Of a DNA stretch of 64,000 nt, positions 11,242-24,400 are shown piece by piece. A program made the position numbers and the translations under genes. Origin of the DNA: Pratylenchus scribneri (lineage: Eukaryota; Nematoda; Chromadorea; Rhabditida; Pratylenchidae); contig JAQSEB010000112.1 in NCBI GenBank assembly GCA_030063045.1, positions 372,001 to 436,000 on the forward strand, given 5' to 3'. The notes under the pieces are model-generated. The model was given only the letters and a program-made list of their open reading frames with translations, did not search any database and was not told the origin of the DNA. How positions within the stretch are numbered: the first letter of the stretch is position 1; every line of letters starts with the position of its first letter.

Positions 11242-12045
11242 TAAATGACTTCCAATAAAAAAACCAATAAAAAATCATCTCTTTAAACTGTTGAGGATAT
11301 TTAGATAATCTCACCAGGAGGTTTGAGTGGTGGCACCATGGTTATTGTCGAACTAATCGTCAAAGTAAATTTTTGCAAATCATCTGTTAGGTTCGTCCTG
11401 TCATTGTTAGCATCGAAAATTACAAAAATCTCATTTTGAAAGTTAAGCAAAGTAAAGTTAAAAAAAAGAGAAATAAACCGAATCAACCTTATCATAAATT
11501 TATAAGTTCCCTATATTAATTGCATTAAATATTGAATAGCCAATTTTAATATTAATTTTCCAAAAATCGAAGGAAATATTTAACCAAATTTAAGCCCTTT
11601 GTATATTTAAAATGATCCATATTCATAGAATAAACAATAAAATGTACAAATGATCAGATTATTATTTTTCTTTTTTTCATGATCCAATTCGTAAAAATAT
11701 TTTTGAATATTCGTAACATTCAACATATGGAATAATTCTTTAATCCCATCAAAATAAACAATGGAATCCACGAATTATTCTCGTTCTTTGTGATTCATTC
11801 AGATTAGCCAAAAATTGTACAATGGTTTTGGCGATGAAATCTCGGTGTTTTTTTGTACAAAATTATTCTCTCTCAATGCATTATTGCCGTTGAAGAATTT
11901 GCATAATTTAGACTAATTTTTACGCTTGATCTATTTACAATAGTAAATTGGGGAATATATAAGGGTGATTCAAAATTAAAGGCCATTCATTCAAAAATAA
12001 TAATAATTGTCCAATTCTACACCCAAAATAGAACGAATTTTAAAA
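11242..12045. promoter_or_regulatory. Region upstream of the first CS-alpha-beta gene
   Basis: The stretch is mostly AT-rich and non-coding. On the minus strand 11310-11460 looks faintly exon-like: it is richer in GC, open, and ends at a ggtgaga donor, but no partner exon was found. A TATA-like gaatatataagg lies near 11953, about 90 bases before the start codon, which could be the core promoter. Confidence 0.4.
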
Positions 12046-12605
12046 ATGAATAATTCTACAAAAAATTCTGTATATTTTTTGTCCATTTTCTTGCTGATTT
12101 TCTTGCTCAATTGTGAATTTTTCTATCAAGCTTTTGGCGATGTTTTGAGTGGAAAATTTAAAGGTAAATTTATGAAATTTTAGGAATTTTTTTAAATAAA
12201 AAAAATTTTAATTTCGTATCCTAGAGGCTATTATGAATAATAATGTTACGTATAAATCTTTTCTCTTCATTTTTTTTCAATTTATGTTAAGTTAATTTTA
12301 TTAAATGAAGGACAACATAGGTATTTACAGAAATAGACTTGCCAAAATGGTCGAGATATGATTAAAATAAGGTCATATTCGTCTTTAATAAATAAAATTG
12401 ATTTGGAAAAGTTTTTAGTAAAATTTTTGGCATATTAGCTCCCAATATAATTTATAGTTGTTTTGTTCAGCATTTAAATTAATTTTTAAAAATTTTAGGG
12501 CCATGTATGAGCGATTCAAATTGTAATGGCGTTTGCAAATCGGAGGGCAGAAAAGGAGGCCATTGTAGCACCACATTCTTTGGCAAATGTTGGTGCGATA
12601 CTTGA
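12046..12605 (+). CDS. Secreted six-cysteine CS-alpha-beta (defensin-like) peptide, copy 1
   Basis: Two exons, 12046-12163 and 12499-12605, join in phase 1 to give 74 residues. Residues 9-29 are a hydrophobic signal peptide; the intron falls just before the cysteine-rich part. The cysteines are at 42, 48, 52, 62, 70 and 72, giving C-x5-C-x3-C-x9-C-x7-C-x-C. The CxxxC, GxC (GGHC) and CxC (CWC) elements are the signature of the cysteine-stabilised alpha-beta fold shared by defensins and related peptides. The likely role is an extracellular antimicrobial peptide, though the same fold also occurs in ion-channel ligands, so activity is not proven. A close paralogue lies convergently at 15527-15917. 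Downstream, aataaa near 12668 may be the polyadenylation signal. Confidence 0.8.
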
Positions 12606-15526
12606 ATTGGGGCAATTTTTTTCGGATGATGTGAACAATTTGATGAAATGAATTAAATCAATTCGAGAAATAAAAATTAATTCAAATTTAATCATAATGT
12701 TAAAAAATGATGATAATTTTCAATGAAATTATTTCATCAATTTAATGATAAATGAATACAGCATTATTATGTCTTCATTTCATATCCATAATGCATTAAA
12801 TATTAATTAATCCCATTTTTATCCTTCATCATAAATAGGAGCCGAAATTAAATAATTTGCCTCCGAGCCAAAATCAACCATTCCGATTTCGAATTCCCAA
12901 TCATCCAATCAACACTGAAGTACGCACGGAGCTCCATTCCATACCCTCAAACTCAAGTGAATTCAGCCTTGCGCACAATTAATTAATGTATTTTTGGTCA
13001 AGTACATCTTCGTTTTCCATTTAATATAGAGGCTTAAAATTTGCTTATTTCATTCACAAATGCTTTTATTATAAAATTAGCAGAAATATATAAGAAACAA
13101 AGAAATAGCCACGAAATGGATTTAAAAATCAAATCAAAGAAAAAATGAATAAAAGCAATCCCTAATATAAAAAAACTTTTACAAAAATTTTATAAAAATT
13201 TGTTTACAAATCCATTAAAAATTCTTCGATCAATTTTAAAAATGGACAAAAATGCGGAAACTGCAGCTTCGAAACACCAAAATCGACCGATGGGGTCCCC
13301 TCATTTTATTCCATCAATGTGATGTGAATGAATGAATGAATGGATTAAAAGGCGGCGAATATTAAATGTGAAGATTATGGGAGGAGATGAACGAATTGAA
13401 GAGGGCGTCGTCGGCTGACGGATTCGACGGCTGGCAGGGGTTGGGCTCATTCAATGTGGAATAATAATGGGAAAATGGGAGGAAAATGAGGGGAGGCATT
13501 AAGAGAAGGGGGAGGAGGAGGATGGGCGCGGATTGGGAGCCGAATATGCTATTGGGGAGGAAAATGGACGTCGATTTGTAAGGCCCAAATATATTTTATT
13601 TGAAACAAAACATTCAGTTAGCAGCCAGCCTTTTGAAAAGGCTCAAAACGTGATTTAAATTGAACAAAAAATTCAATTGGTCCTATTCCAATTTCATATT
13701 TACAAAAATTCATCCATTGTTCCAATTCCCCCTACCATTTTTATAATGGTTTAATTCATTTGGGCATTTATTATTATATTTTTCCTTTTATGTGATTGAA
13801 TATTCCCTATCTGAATTTAATCTATTATGTTTTCTAATTTATTAAATTGATTTTTGAATTTATTTTTATAAAAATTATTAAAAAGTGGTATGATGGCCTT
13901 CTAATCAATTCCGCCAAAAATAAATTTTCCCCAAAAAAATTTTATTTTCTTGGGGGTATTAGGAAAATTTAAGCAATAAGCTGGGCAAAAAAATTGCCAA
14001 TACTAATACTGGATGTGATAAGTAAATGGTAACATTTACAGAGACATCCACATCCTATTAAAATTTGAAATTTTTTTCTGGAATTAAATTTTTAGAAAGT
14101 CATTTAATCCATAGATTCTGCAAAAAAGTCAATTTAATTCAGCAATTTATCAAATTCCTAACCCACGCTGTATTCCTACTTATTTCTATTTTAAATTAAT
14201 TTCCTTCTTAATTTTACAAAAATATTCTTAAAAATTATTTGTAGTTTATTTAAATTTATTTATCAATATATAAATCCTTTTTACAAGAATATTAATAAAA
14301 ATTTTAAAAATGAAGCTAATTTTTGATATCCACAACACATTGATTAAACTCTCCCAAGTGAAATAAAATATTTGCCCAGCATTGAGGGGAATTTGTATTT
14401 TTTGTTGGAAGGCTTTGGCGGCTAAAAATAATCCAATTAATGGGCACACACACACACAAACACACCGCACAAGGGCAACATTCATTCATTCATTTATTCA
14501 CATTCATTTGCGCCTGCGGCCAGCTTCCCACACATTTATATCCACCCTCCCCCTCTCCCCCATATCCAAATGCCTCAATGGACCCCTTTGCCCCACCAAA
14601 AGCATCCATCCAACCCATCCTAAAGAGCATTTTCCACCTCTTTTCCATCGTCCACATCCACCCCTCAATGGTGCACATTCCAAAGCCATTTTCCCAAATT
14701 GGATGTCCCCTCTTTTTTGTCCCATTCACCCATTCTTTCCCAGAAAATGTGGCCCCGCGCTCTCATTTTCCTTCAATTTTCATTAAAGCATTCCACAACA
14801 TAATGGCCAGCCAAAAGTCTAAAACCCTAAGCCATATTGGTTTTATGGGGCACGGTTTATCAATTTCTTAAAATTTAAGCCCACTAATAAGGAAGGAATG
14901 AATAATTTGGTAAATTCCAAAGGAAAAAAAGAATTGTAAAAAAATTGAATGGAAACTTAGCTTATATATTTGGGTTTTCGAATTTATTAAAAAAATTCAA
15001 ATTTTTGTTATCCACTAAAAAATTTAAAACGCAATTCTCATCCACAGGAAATATTCTAAACATATGAAATAGAAATTTTTTCGAGTAAAAAAAAATAAAA
15101 TATGGAAAAAAGTCAATACCAAAGTAAAAAATGGTGACAAGGTATAACTCTTTGACGATGGAGAATGGTATTACGTTAATTAATTTTATGGCTGCAGCAA
15201 AAATGTTCTCAAATAGGCTAGCTGTCAATATTCTATATCTATAATATCCCTCTTTTCATTCTATTCTATCGATTTCGCCATTTTCTTAATTAAATTAATA
15301 TCAAATAGCCAAATAAAATTAATATTTCAATTTTAAAAATCTCATATATACATATATAATTTGTAATTAATTATAAAATTAACATTAATTAATTTTTTTA
15401 ATTATTCTTTATATTTGGATATTTTTATCTGCCTTTTATTCATCCATTAAAAATGATAATTTCACATTCATTATTCTTTTCATTTTTATTCATTTTCTTT
15501 CTTTGTTCCTTCGATATTCTTTATAT
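12606..15526. other. Long non-coding stretch between the two peptide genes
   Basis: No convincing gene. At 13290-13570 a purine-rich, more GC-rich patch has no sustained frame. At 14442-14466 there is a CA microsatellite. At 14480-14800 a C-rich strand is open in several frames at once, which reflects base composition more than coding. The rest is AT-rich. Confidence 0.6.
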
Positions 15527-15917
15527 TCAAGTATCGCACCAACATTTGCCAAAGAATGTTGTATTACAATGGCCTCCCTTTCTGCCCTCCGATTTGCAAA
15601 CGCCATTACAATTTGAATCATTCAAACATGGTCCTGAGAATTATAATATTGGGGTATTAAAAATGATTCTCCCCCTTTTTTAAAATTTTAAAGGAATATT
15701 AAAAAATTATTTTTAATATTTTACAATTTAATTAACATTTTCAAATATTAAAATTATTTTTTTTAGATTTAAAAATTCCGCTAGAATTATTTTTCTTGAG
15801 TTAACCTTTAAATTTGCCGCTTAGCACATCACCATTGACACTATTGATTGTTGCCAATCCGGCCAAAATAGCAAAAAGAGTAGCCAATAAAATGAAAGAG
15901 TGACGTTGAAATTTCAT
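15527..15917 (-). CDS. Secreted six-cysteine CS-alpha-beta (defensin-like) peptide, copy 2
   Basis: The exons on the minus strand are 15917-15806 and 15633-15527, joined in phase 1 to give 72 residues. The first exon encodes a hydrophobic signal peptide ending near VNG, then DVLSGKFK, the same eight residues at the same place as in the gene at 12046. The second exon differs from that paralogue at only three residues and keeps all six cysteines with identical spacing. The signal peptides differ much more than the mature parts, so the mature peptide looks conserved by selection or by conversion of exon 2. The two genes face each other about 2.9 kb apart. The plus-strand open frame over exon 2 is a shadow. 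Confidence 0.8.
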
Positions 15918-17855
15918 TGCTTAATTTACAAAAATATATTTTAACGGCGATAGAATTTTTATAATAAATAAAAATAATTAGGAATAGAATTTGTGCAGCA
16001 AATCATATTTTCGAGGATTAACTTTCAATTTAATAAATTTTTGAGACCTCGTAATATCTTGCATTTTGATGATAGAGAAAATTTATTGAATTTGATGGAA
16101 ATTGCAAAAAGTTATCACCAAAAATTTACAAAATGCTACAAAATCAAGCAATTTTTATTTTTCTCTCGAAATTTTTCTGGCCAAAATTATAATTATGGAT
16201 CAATTTTGATATTTCAATGCTCTATAGAAATAGAAAAAGGGAAATCAAAAATATAAAAGTTTTATTTAAAACTTAAAAGATTCTTTATTACCAGCGCAAT
16301 AATCGAATGGTCGATAAAATATTTAATATAATAAAATTAAAACAAACAATTGGGTAGGAATGAAATTTTCTGGTAATCCAACCTTCTTTAAATACGGCTC
16401 AATGTTTTTTCTGGTTGATCATCAAACATGTTCATTTTATTCATTCGGGGAATAAGCCAACAATGATCATCATCAAATACTCGCCCAATGATGAGCGAAT
16501 TCTCTATTCTTTTAATTAATTAATCAACAATTTGGGAACACCAATCAACCTTTTTTCACGATGATCAACAAACATGCATTTCGCCCAATTATTACAATTA
16601 GTTGTTTATCAAAGAATTTGTTTTTTAAAAATGAATTTTCGCTCTTTTGTAATATTTTCGTTGAATGGGATCAAAGAATAAAGTAAGAAAAAAAAAATTT
16701 TGAACGGAAAATTTTACCCGATATTTATTGATGGAATTAATCACGGAAATATAGCACAAAACCTTTTGAATAAATATATTGTAAATCAATTGTTGATGTT
16801 TATTAACCATTGTAATTAATTTCATTTTTAATTTGCTTTCTTTCTTATTACACATCCGTTCATTTTGTAATTTATCATTTTAATAAATTATGCACTAATT
16901 ATTAATTTAAATTTGTATATTAATTAAATATTTCCACTCTTATCAGCTACTTACTTATCTATTCTAATTTATAAAGCCTATTTATTAATCCATCTGATTT
17001 AATTTGATTATGAATTTTTGGTCATCAAAGGCAATAGTCATGCCAATTTTTGATGCATTCTGATTTCATTTTATCTCATTCAAATTAATAACCAAATCCT
17101 CAAACCGTTTATTCCTTTCACGAAAAAACCAAACCATCATTTCCCCTGATGCCTATCTATCTTAAAGCGCGCGACATAAAACCGCACGACAGATTTGAAT
17201 AAAGTGGCGTGGAAACGCTCGCTTTTAAAAAGAAAATATTCCCTAGAGAAAGAGAAAATCACGAAGAGAAAATGAGAATTGAATTGAAAGATTGGCCAAA
17301 AATGGGGAAGTTAGCAACTATGCTCACTCTCGAATTGATGCGGCCCATTTAGAGACCTTCCATTTTTCGGTAGTTCCTTACGATCCTTCTCTCTCCTCGT
17401 CGATCCTAGAGCCAAATATTCGTGGCTTTTGGGGCAAATGGCCCTATGAGGGCTCCTCTAGTTCTGTCCAAACCAAATTCCCGACTACATTTGAGCTCCC
17501 TAATTTCCATTTTTATATAATCCACCGGAATTTTTTCCCAGTTTTGCCCGGTTTAAAAGGAGTTTTCAGTTTAATTCTATTTGAGATTGAGAGTGCTTAT
17601 TAGCTTTAAGCATTAAAAGATAATCAAAATTGAATCATTCCGAAAGAAACCTTAAAACATTAAATATTCATTTTTAAGATTTCTTTTGAAAAAATCCTTT
17701 ATTCCATGTTCCATCGAATATTCCTTTGTTTTTTCTTTATATATTTTAAAATTGTTGAAATATTCTCAAAAATTGTAACGAAAATGAATTCAAATTTGGA
17801 AGTTACAAAATTTATTTTACAATTAAAAAGTGCATTAGAAGCTATTTATTTTAAT
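15918..17855. other. AT-rich intergenic region
   Basis: No gene could be supported. Open frames at 15993-16256 and 16625-16855 are AT-rich and match nothing recognised. A more GC-rich patch at 17165-17560 is open in one plus frame but lacks a clear start or splice sites. Confidence 0.5.
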
Positions 17856-18461
17856 TAGAGATCGGCGCGAGGCGAGATATCGCGAGAAATTTTACGATAT
17901 CTCGCGAGAGATTTTTGCGAGCTTTTTGCGAGTGCGAGAGATTTGCGAGATCTCGCATGCGAGATCTCGCTCGCATTTTTCTCAAAATTTAATCTCGCAA
18001 AAAAATCTCGCACCAAAAAAATTTTTTGCTGCGCGGGCGTTTTCAACTAAAATTTTTCGCTGGATGGCTTTTTTAAGCTTAAAATTTTATCCTTCAATAC
18101 CATTTTTGACTAAAATTTACCTACTTGTTGATTTTTTGTTTTAATTTTTTACTACATATTATTCTTTGTTAAAATTTACGTTTATGATTCGAAAAATTTA
18201 AATATTTTTTTAATGGCATGTGAAATTTATGATTATTGAAGATCGCCAATCTGTAACCGTTAAGTAGAAAGATTATTTATTCATTAAAAAATTGATTTCT
18301 TTTGTTGGAAATAAAAATTTGTTGAAAAAAATTTTTTTTAATTGTGATCTGGCTCTCGCATCTCGAACATTTTTTTGCGAGATTTTTGCGAGTGCGAGAG
18401 ATTTGCGAGATCTCGCATGCGAGATCTCGCTCGAGCATTCTTGCCGATCTCTAATTTTAAT
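17848..18461. mobile_element. hAT MITE, 598 bp, with perfect 8-bp target duplication
   Basis: The element spans 17856-18453. Its ends are TAGAGATCGGC and GCCGATCTCTA, flanked by attttaat on both sides (17848-17855 and 18454-18461). Both subterminal regions hold long palindromic stretches of tgcgagatctcgcatgcgag type. There is no coding content, so it must rely on transposase from another hAT element. A related short element is at 55652-55776. Confidence 0.9.
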
Positions 18462-21400
18462 TTTCATAATGGAGAGATAAATTTTTAATAAAAAAAATTG
18501 CTCAGGTCTTTCCGCTTTGAAAAAAAATTTCCCTCTCAGTCAAAGTCAATTATAAATTTGATTTAGTTGAACAAGTTCAAAAATGATTCAGCTTTCCATG
18601 TTTTCATTTTTTCACACTTTATTACTTTTCCTTTTAAAATATTTTTTCCTAAATTACAAAAAAATGCCAATTATAATTTTTCCCTTTGTAAGCCACTCAC
18701 AAAATTGTCAGCTTCCCAACATAATGACATGGCAATGCCATTTACAAACACAAATTGAAAGAAAAACAATTTATCTTTCCATAGTAATAAAATAACTGGC
18801 CACTTCACTAATTCAAATTGCCAATATTTCTATTAAATGTGTCATCGACCGTGTCCTTCGCCCATATCACACCCCTATTTTTCACTTTTCCTTCCTCTCA
18901 TTTTGGCCGTCTTTCTCGGCCCAGTAGGCGACAGCGCGGCCACAAAAAGCTGTCCCCTCCAATTCCATCTCATTTACTCCCTTCCTCACGCACACACACA
19001 TATCAAGCCCCTTCCCCCATTGCCCTTTGCTATCCGTGCGGCATTTAATTAAAGTCTCGTCCCCTCTTTTGGCCAAGACCCCACTCGGCTGCGAGGCCAA
19101 GCCCTTGGGCGCAATTGCTGCCATCCATCCATCCATCCATCCATCCATTTCATTCCATTTTTGCCTTACATTCGATGTGGCAGCGTCCGTGTGTCGTCGT
19201 CCTTTTGGCCATTTTCACACCCCAATCCCCTTCCCCTTCCTCCTCATATCAATGTGCGCACGCCAACCTCGGAATCCAACCATCAAAATGTTAGGCCAAT
19301 GCCTCATTCTCCACTTTTGGACTTCCTTATTTCTCATATTTTATATACTTTAAGGCAGGCCATTTACTCCAATCAATCTGACTATTACTAAAATCCAGGG
19401 CAGTGTCATAATGGGCCATCATTATCTCTGGCTGTGATAATGAAGTCAATTCAGATAAAAATAGTTTATTAATAATGTAACGAGTAATGGTAACGATCCC
19501 GGCATTTTCTCGCTATCAACCATTTCCCCTTCTTCTTTTCGCTTCTTCACTCATATCAATTTATGCGTACGCCAACATCGGAATCCAACCATAAAATGTT
19601 GGGCCATTGCCACATTCTATCTACACTTTGGATTCTCTCATATCCCATTTTGTTATTAAAAGCTTCAATCCGGCATCTACTTCAATATCGGACAAAACCA
19701 AGAGAAAATTGCATAGTTTTTCTATTGAGTCATATGGTATCACTAGAAAAGTAGAAATCTCTGATGGCAAAAAATTTTCAATTAAGCAACCCACTAATTT
19801 TCTTTAATTGCGCTGCTGAAACTGAAACTAAAAGGAAAACGATAAAAAAAAAGATAAAATGGCATTGTTTTCCAGAAATTTTTGCAAAGGTCAATCAATA
19901 ATCGGCATTTTACTTTTTCTTATTTTTGACGAAAATATGCCTTTTTTAATTTAGACGTCATAATTTCAATAGAAAATTTTTATTTCTTATTTATGATCTG
20001 CTGCTGTTACCATCTGTGTCTGCGATTTGGCCAAAAAGCAATTGAACATTCCATTGGCCATCAATGAGATATAAATTATTCCTCAAAAGAAATGGCGGAA
20101 TCCATCTTGCAGCTTTCAGTAGCAAAGAATGACTCATTTCATCTGTTTTTTTTCCATACATGCGAAAATTAACGGCGCGCAGAATTCATATTAACCATAT
20201 GGACAATTGGCCTAATGCGAAAATTCCTCAATCAAACCCACAAAAAATGAGGATTACATCGAGAGGGACAGGAAGTAGTAATATGGAAGTGGGAACTGGA
20301 CGAATGAAGGGATTTTATGTAAAAATGGACTTAAATGTGCCCACACAAAAATTGCCCAATGACAGTGAGGTATATGTATAATTTGTAGGAGAATTACGCG
20401 CTAAAATATTTTTACCATTTTTTTCAAATACATTTCCATTTTTCCCATCCCATCGATGGGCACAAATATTATCTTTCCAAATATAAAATTTTAATGGACT
20501 AAATGAATTTTTTTGCCCAATGGAATTTGTGCAATTTGCTGGGGATGGAATGCACATTAAAGTGAATTGGGTTTTTTTTCAGGATTTTTGTACATTTTCC
20601 ATAAATATTTATCTTTTGAGAATGACATTTACCAAAAATACTTATTAGAGTAATGGATTTGGTGGTCAAAAGAATTTTTTTTGATTAAAATATGTTATTA
20701 GTTATTAGCCAAGTCAATTTTAGAAAGAAACCCAATTAAATAAATGTGAATTATTTGGAGGAAATTTAATTAATTTTTATTTAAGATTTATAAATATTAG
20801 TGCGTTAATTTTGCTATTTGCTATTGTTATTGTTACGGATAATATTTCTGAATATTATAAATTAAAATAAGAAAAATAATGAATTTATTCTCAACATTTA
20901 CCATATTTTAATTTCGTATAAAATTTTGAAAAAAAAATATGAAAAATCGTCTGGGCTATATTCCAGTATAATCAATTGATCAATTGTGGATTGCATAAAA
21001 TAAATAAGAATTTGTTTTGATTGGTTTTGAATTTCAAAAAATTCTGTTTTCTATTTTACAAAAAATTGGTTTTTCCCAAAAATTCTTAATTTTTAATTTC
21101 ATAAATTTTCTGAAAATTAAGCAACTGTAAACACACTTAAAATAAACTATTAATGAAACCACAAATCCTTTTTTGCTATTTAATGCATTTATAAATGATA
21201 AATCAATATCTTTTTAAAATTCAATCTTTATACTAACATAAAATTATGATTAATTTAATTCATTCTTCAAACCCCCCTTCCCCAATTGCTTTCATGTTCA
21301 TTCAATAAAAAATTTGTGGAATAATCCAAAAGATATGAATGAATATTGAATAAATGGTATACTTTTTTCGTATGAATCAACCACCTCCAATTTCCGTCAA

Positions 21401-21496
21401 TTTCAATATTTTATAAATTTTCATTCCAATTTTCCCTCCTCCTAATTTTTGCGGTAATTTAACAAAGAACTATAAATTTTCGGTCTTTTGTAAATT
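18462..21496. other. Non-coding stretch before the PTB gene
   Basis: A C-rich segment at 18830-19160 includes an ATCC microsatellite (19121-19148). Two diverged direct repeats of about 150 bases lie at 19230-19370 and 19550-19690 (shared cgccaac, ggaatccaaccat, aaaatgtt, ggccat). An open stretch 20160-20371 ends at a gtatat donor and could be an upstream exon, but it shows no known domain. A strong gene was not found. Confidence 0.5.
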
Positions 21497-24400
21497 TAAA
21501 TATATTCCTTCTTCAAAAAAACTACATTTTTGCCGGCAAAAACAAAAATCAAAACGGTGACGGCCAATTCTTCAATTGCTGCTGCTTCCTCCTCTTCATC
21601 CAGCAACAAGCCATCAACGGCCGCCTTCAATCCGGGTACTTTTTTATTCATATTTTATTAAGTAAATCCAAAAATTGCGCATAATTTTAAGCTATCAAAA
21701 AACTTGTTTTATTTTAAACTATTAAAAAATTTGTTTTATTTTAAGCTATTAAAAAACTTGTTTTATTTTAAACTATTAATAAATTTGTTTTATTTTAAGC
21801 TATTAAAAACTTTTTTATCATTGGTTTAATCACTTTCCATAGATATTTTCACTTTAAAAAATGATTAAACAAAATATAATTTGCCGCAGAAATTTTATAA
21901 AAAATGAAAACTTCCGATTTTGGCCTATTTTACTGTTTTTTAGTCAGAAATTTTAGAAAATTTTAAATCAAACCCAATTAATCTTTTTTAGTCATTTAAT
22001 TACAATAAAACAACGCTAGAAAATGGTAAAAAAATTGCTAAATTTTAAACTAAAATTCACCTAATATTTGATTCGAAAATTAGGTTGTAATTTTTTTTGC
22101 TAAATTTTATGGCCAGATTTTCATATTCCCTTATCCCTTATAATATGTGGTTTTATTCTAACAGGTCAAAAGCGTCCTCAGCCCAGTAGTGTTGTTGCCG
22201 GCGCCCTAAGCCATCATTTTCCTTCTTCCATTGCTGCTTCTCCTCTTTCTATCGCACCTCTGGTAAAATAATAAAATAATTAAATATATTTTCCCATTTT
22301 CCCTTTTTACAGCTTCATTCGCAGCTTTTGCTTGGCAGCGGCATTCCGTCGCTGCAAAATTCGCTTCTCACACTGGCCGATGCAAATTTGCTGCAACAAG
22401 TTGCGGCCACACAAAATTTGGTGAATTTCCAACAACAAGAAATTGCCGCTAAAAGGTTTAAATAATAGAATTCAAATTACAATAATTTATTTTTGGTAGA
22501 ATTCGCTTCGCCTGTCCTCAAATTCTTCCAATTTCTACGGTTTCCGGCAATCAAATTGTTGTTTCCTCCTCCGCTGCTACTACTGTACCCACTGCTGCTT
22601 TACTCAATACAAATACGGTATATTTTTTTGATAAAAGAGAATAGACCAAATTTCAAAATTTAAGAAATTGAGAATAAGATAAATAATAATTTAAAGAAAA
22701 ATATAAATACAAAATGGTACTTTTGTACTTTACGTCCGCTTTTTGGGTCAAAAATTTTTTCAGCTTTTCAATCAAATTACATAACAATCGAAGCGTCTTG
22801 ACGAGCTGGTTACGAAAATGTAAAAATTTTGAACATCCGAGAATTTTTGGCCAAGTTATTGCCATTTGAAAATCGCAAAAGTGCTTGGTCCCCCCTATGG
22901 GTTTGAGATCAAAAAATTTTTTGAAAATTTTTTCAATCAAATTGTAGCTCATTCGACGCGTTCCGACGAGCAGAGTGCAAATCTGTCATCGGTTTCGTAT
23001 AAAACACAAAAATAAAAAAGTTACAGTTGCGCAAATGCTCTGTAGTTCCAACACATTCCCGAGAATAAAATGGTCATCACTTTTTTATTTTTGTGTTTTA
23101 TGCAAAACCGATGACAGATTCGCACTCTGCTCGTCGAAACGCGTCGAATGAGCTATAAAAAATTTTCAAAAAATTTTTCGAGCATCAGACCCATAGGGGG
23201 GACCAAGCACTTTTGCGTTTTTCATGAGGTCATAACTTTTTTAATTTTGAGTTTTATGCGAAACTAATAACATTTTCGTAACCAGTACTTCAAGACGCGT
23301 CGATTGATATATCATTTCCGAAAAAAATTTTTGCGAAAAAAAATTCGACCCAAAAAGCGGACGTAAAGTACAAAAGTACCCAAATAATTTATAATTTTTC
23401 GAATTATTTATTAATTTTATTCCAATTATAAATTGTCAAATATATATATATTCGATTCATTAAAATGATATTCAATTTAAGAACCAATCAAATAATAACA
23501 AATTATAGGCTTTTAAAAAAGTTAACTCAGATTTTCATTTAAACTTAAAATAAACAAAGTCTCCATGTTAATTTAGGAAACCAAAAATTAGATTATAGAA
23601 TCAGTTTCGGCTTGAGAAAATCGTTGGAATTTTAAAAACTGAGAAATTTTGATAAGAATGAAAATAGAAGAAACCGAAAACCAACATTTTTAAAAACCGA
23701 AAAGCGGGTTTACAAACCGACGCTTTCAAAAAACCAACTCTTTCCTAGTCTAGTAAAAATATAATCGAAATCCATCAATGGAAGTTGAATCCAGCTTTCA
23801 CCTTCTTCAAATCCACAATCGACCATAAATCCATCGGCAAATACCAATCATCCAATGGCACAACTCACTCATCAATTCCATCATCATCATCCGCAGGCCA
23901 TGATTGGTGGAGGAGGCACCAAAATCAATGAAAATGTCGGCGTTGTTGCCGGTGCCGTCGAATCGGCCACAAATGGGGGAAGTGGAGTAGTGGCCAATGA
24001 ATTGATGATGGCTGCAGGGCAAGGAGGTGGAAATGTTGTTGGGAATGGTGGTGGCGAATTTGTTTCCGACGGAGGACGATATCCAGGAGATAATGGGGTA
24101 AGATTAAAGGAAAATTAAGAGATATATGGTATTTGTGTCCTCTTTTTTCTTCAACATCAACATGGGAAATTGAAGTTTCCCCATATGATTCACATCAGTT
24201 TTGGGTTATTAGGTGTCATTCAGACTTCTGAGATATGATAACATCTCAGGTAACTCCTAATGACCCTAATCCTGATGACCTAAAGGTGACACTTACTTTT
24301 TCCTTCAACAAAAAAGTTGATGTAAAGTATATAAATACCCAATGTTTTATTCATTGGATTAAACTTTTGTATAAGTAAAAAAAAGAATTTTGATTATGGC

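Noticed and set aside
14382..14871. Overlapping proline- and histidine-rich frames on both strands
   Set aside because: Three frames are open at once over a C-rich strand with a CA microsatellite; this is base composition, with no start context or splice sites.
15453..15683. Plus-strand open frame with a signal-like hydrophobic start
   Set aside because: It lies opposite exon 2 of the minus-strand CS-alpha-beta gene, which has a clear paralogue and correct splice sites.
17292..17603. 103-codon open frame with balanced composition
   Set aside because: No ATG at the start, no convincing splice sites, no recognised motif.
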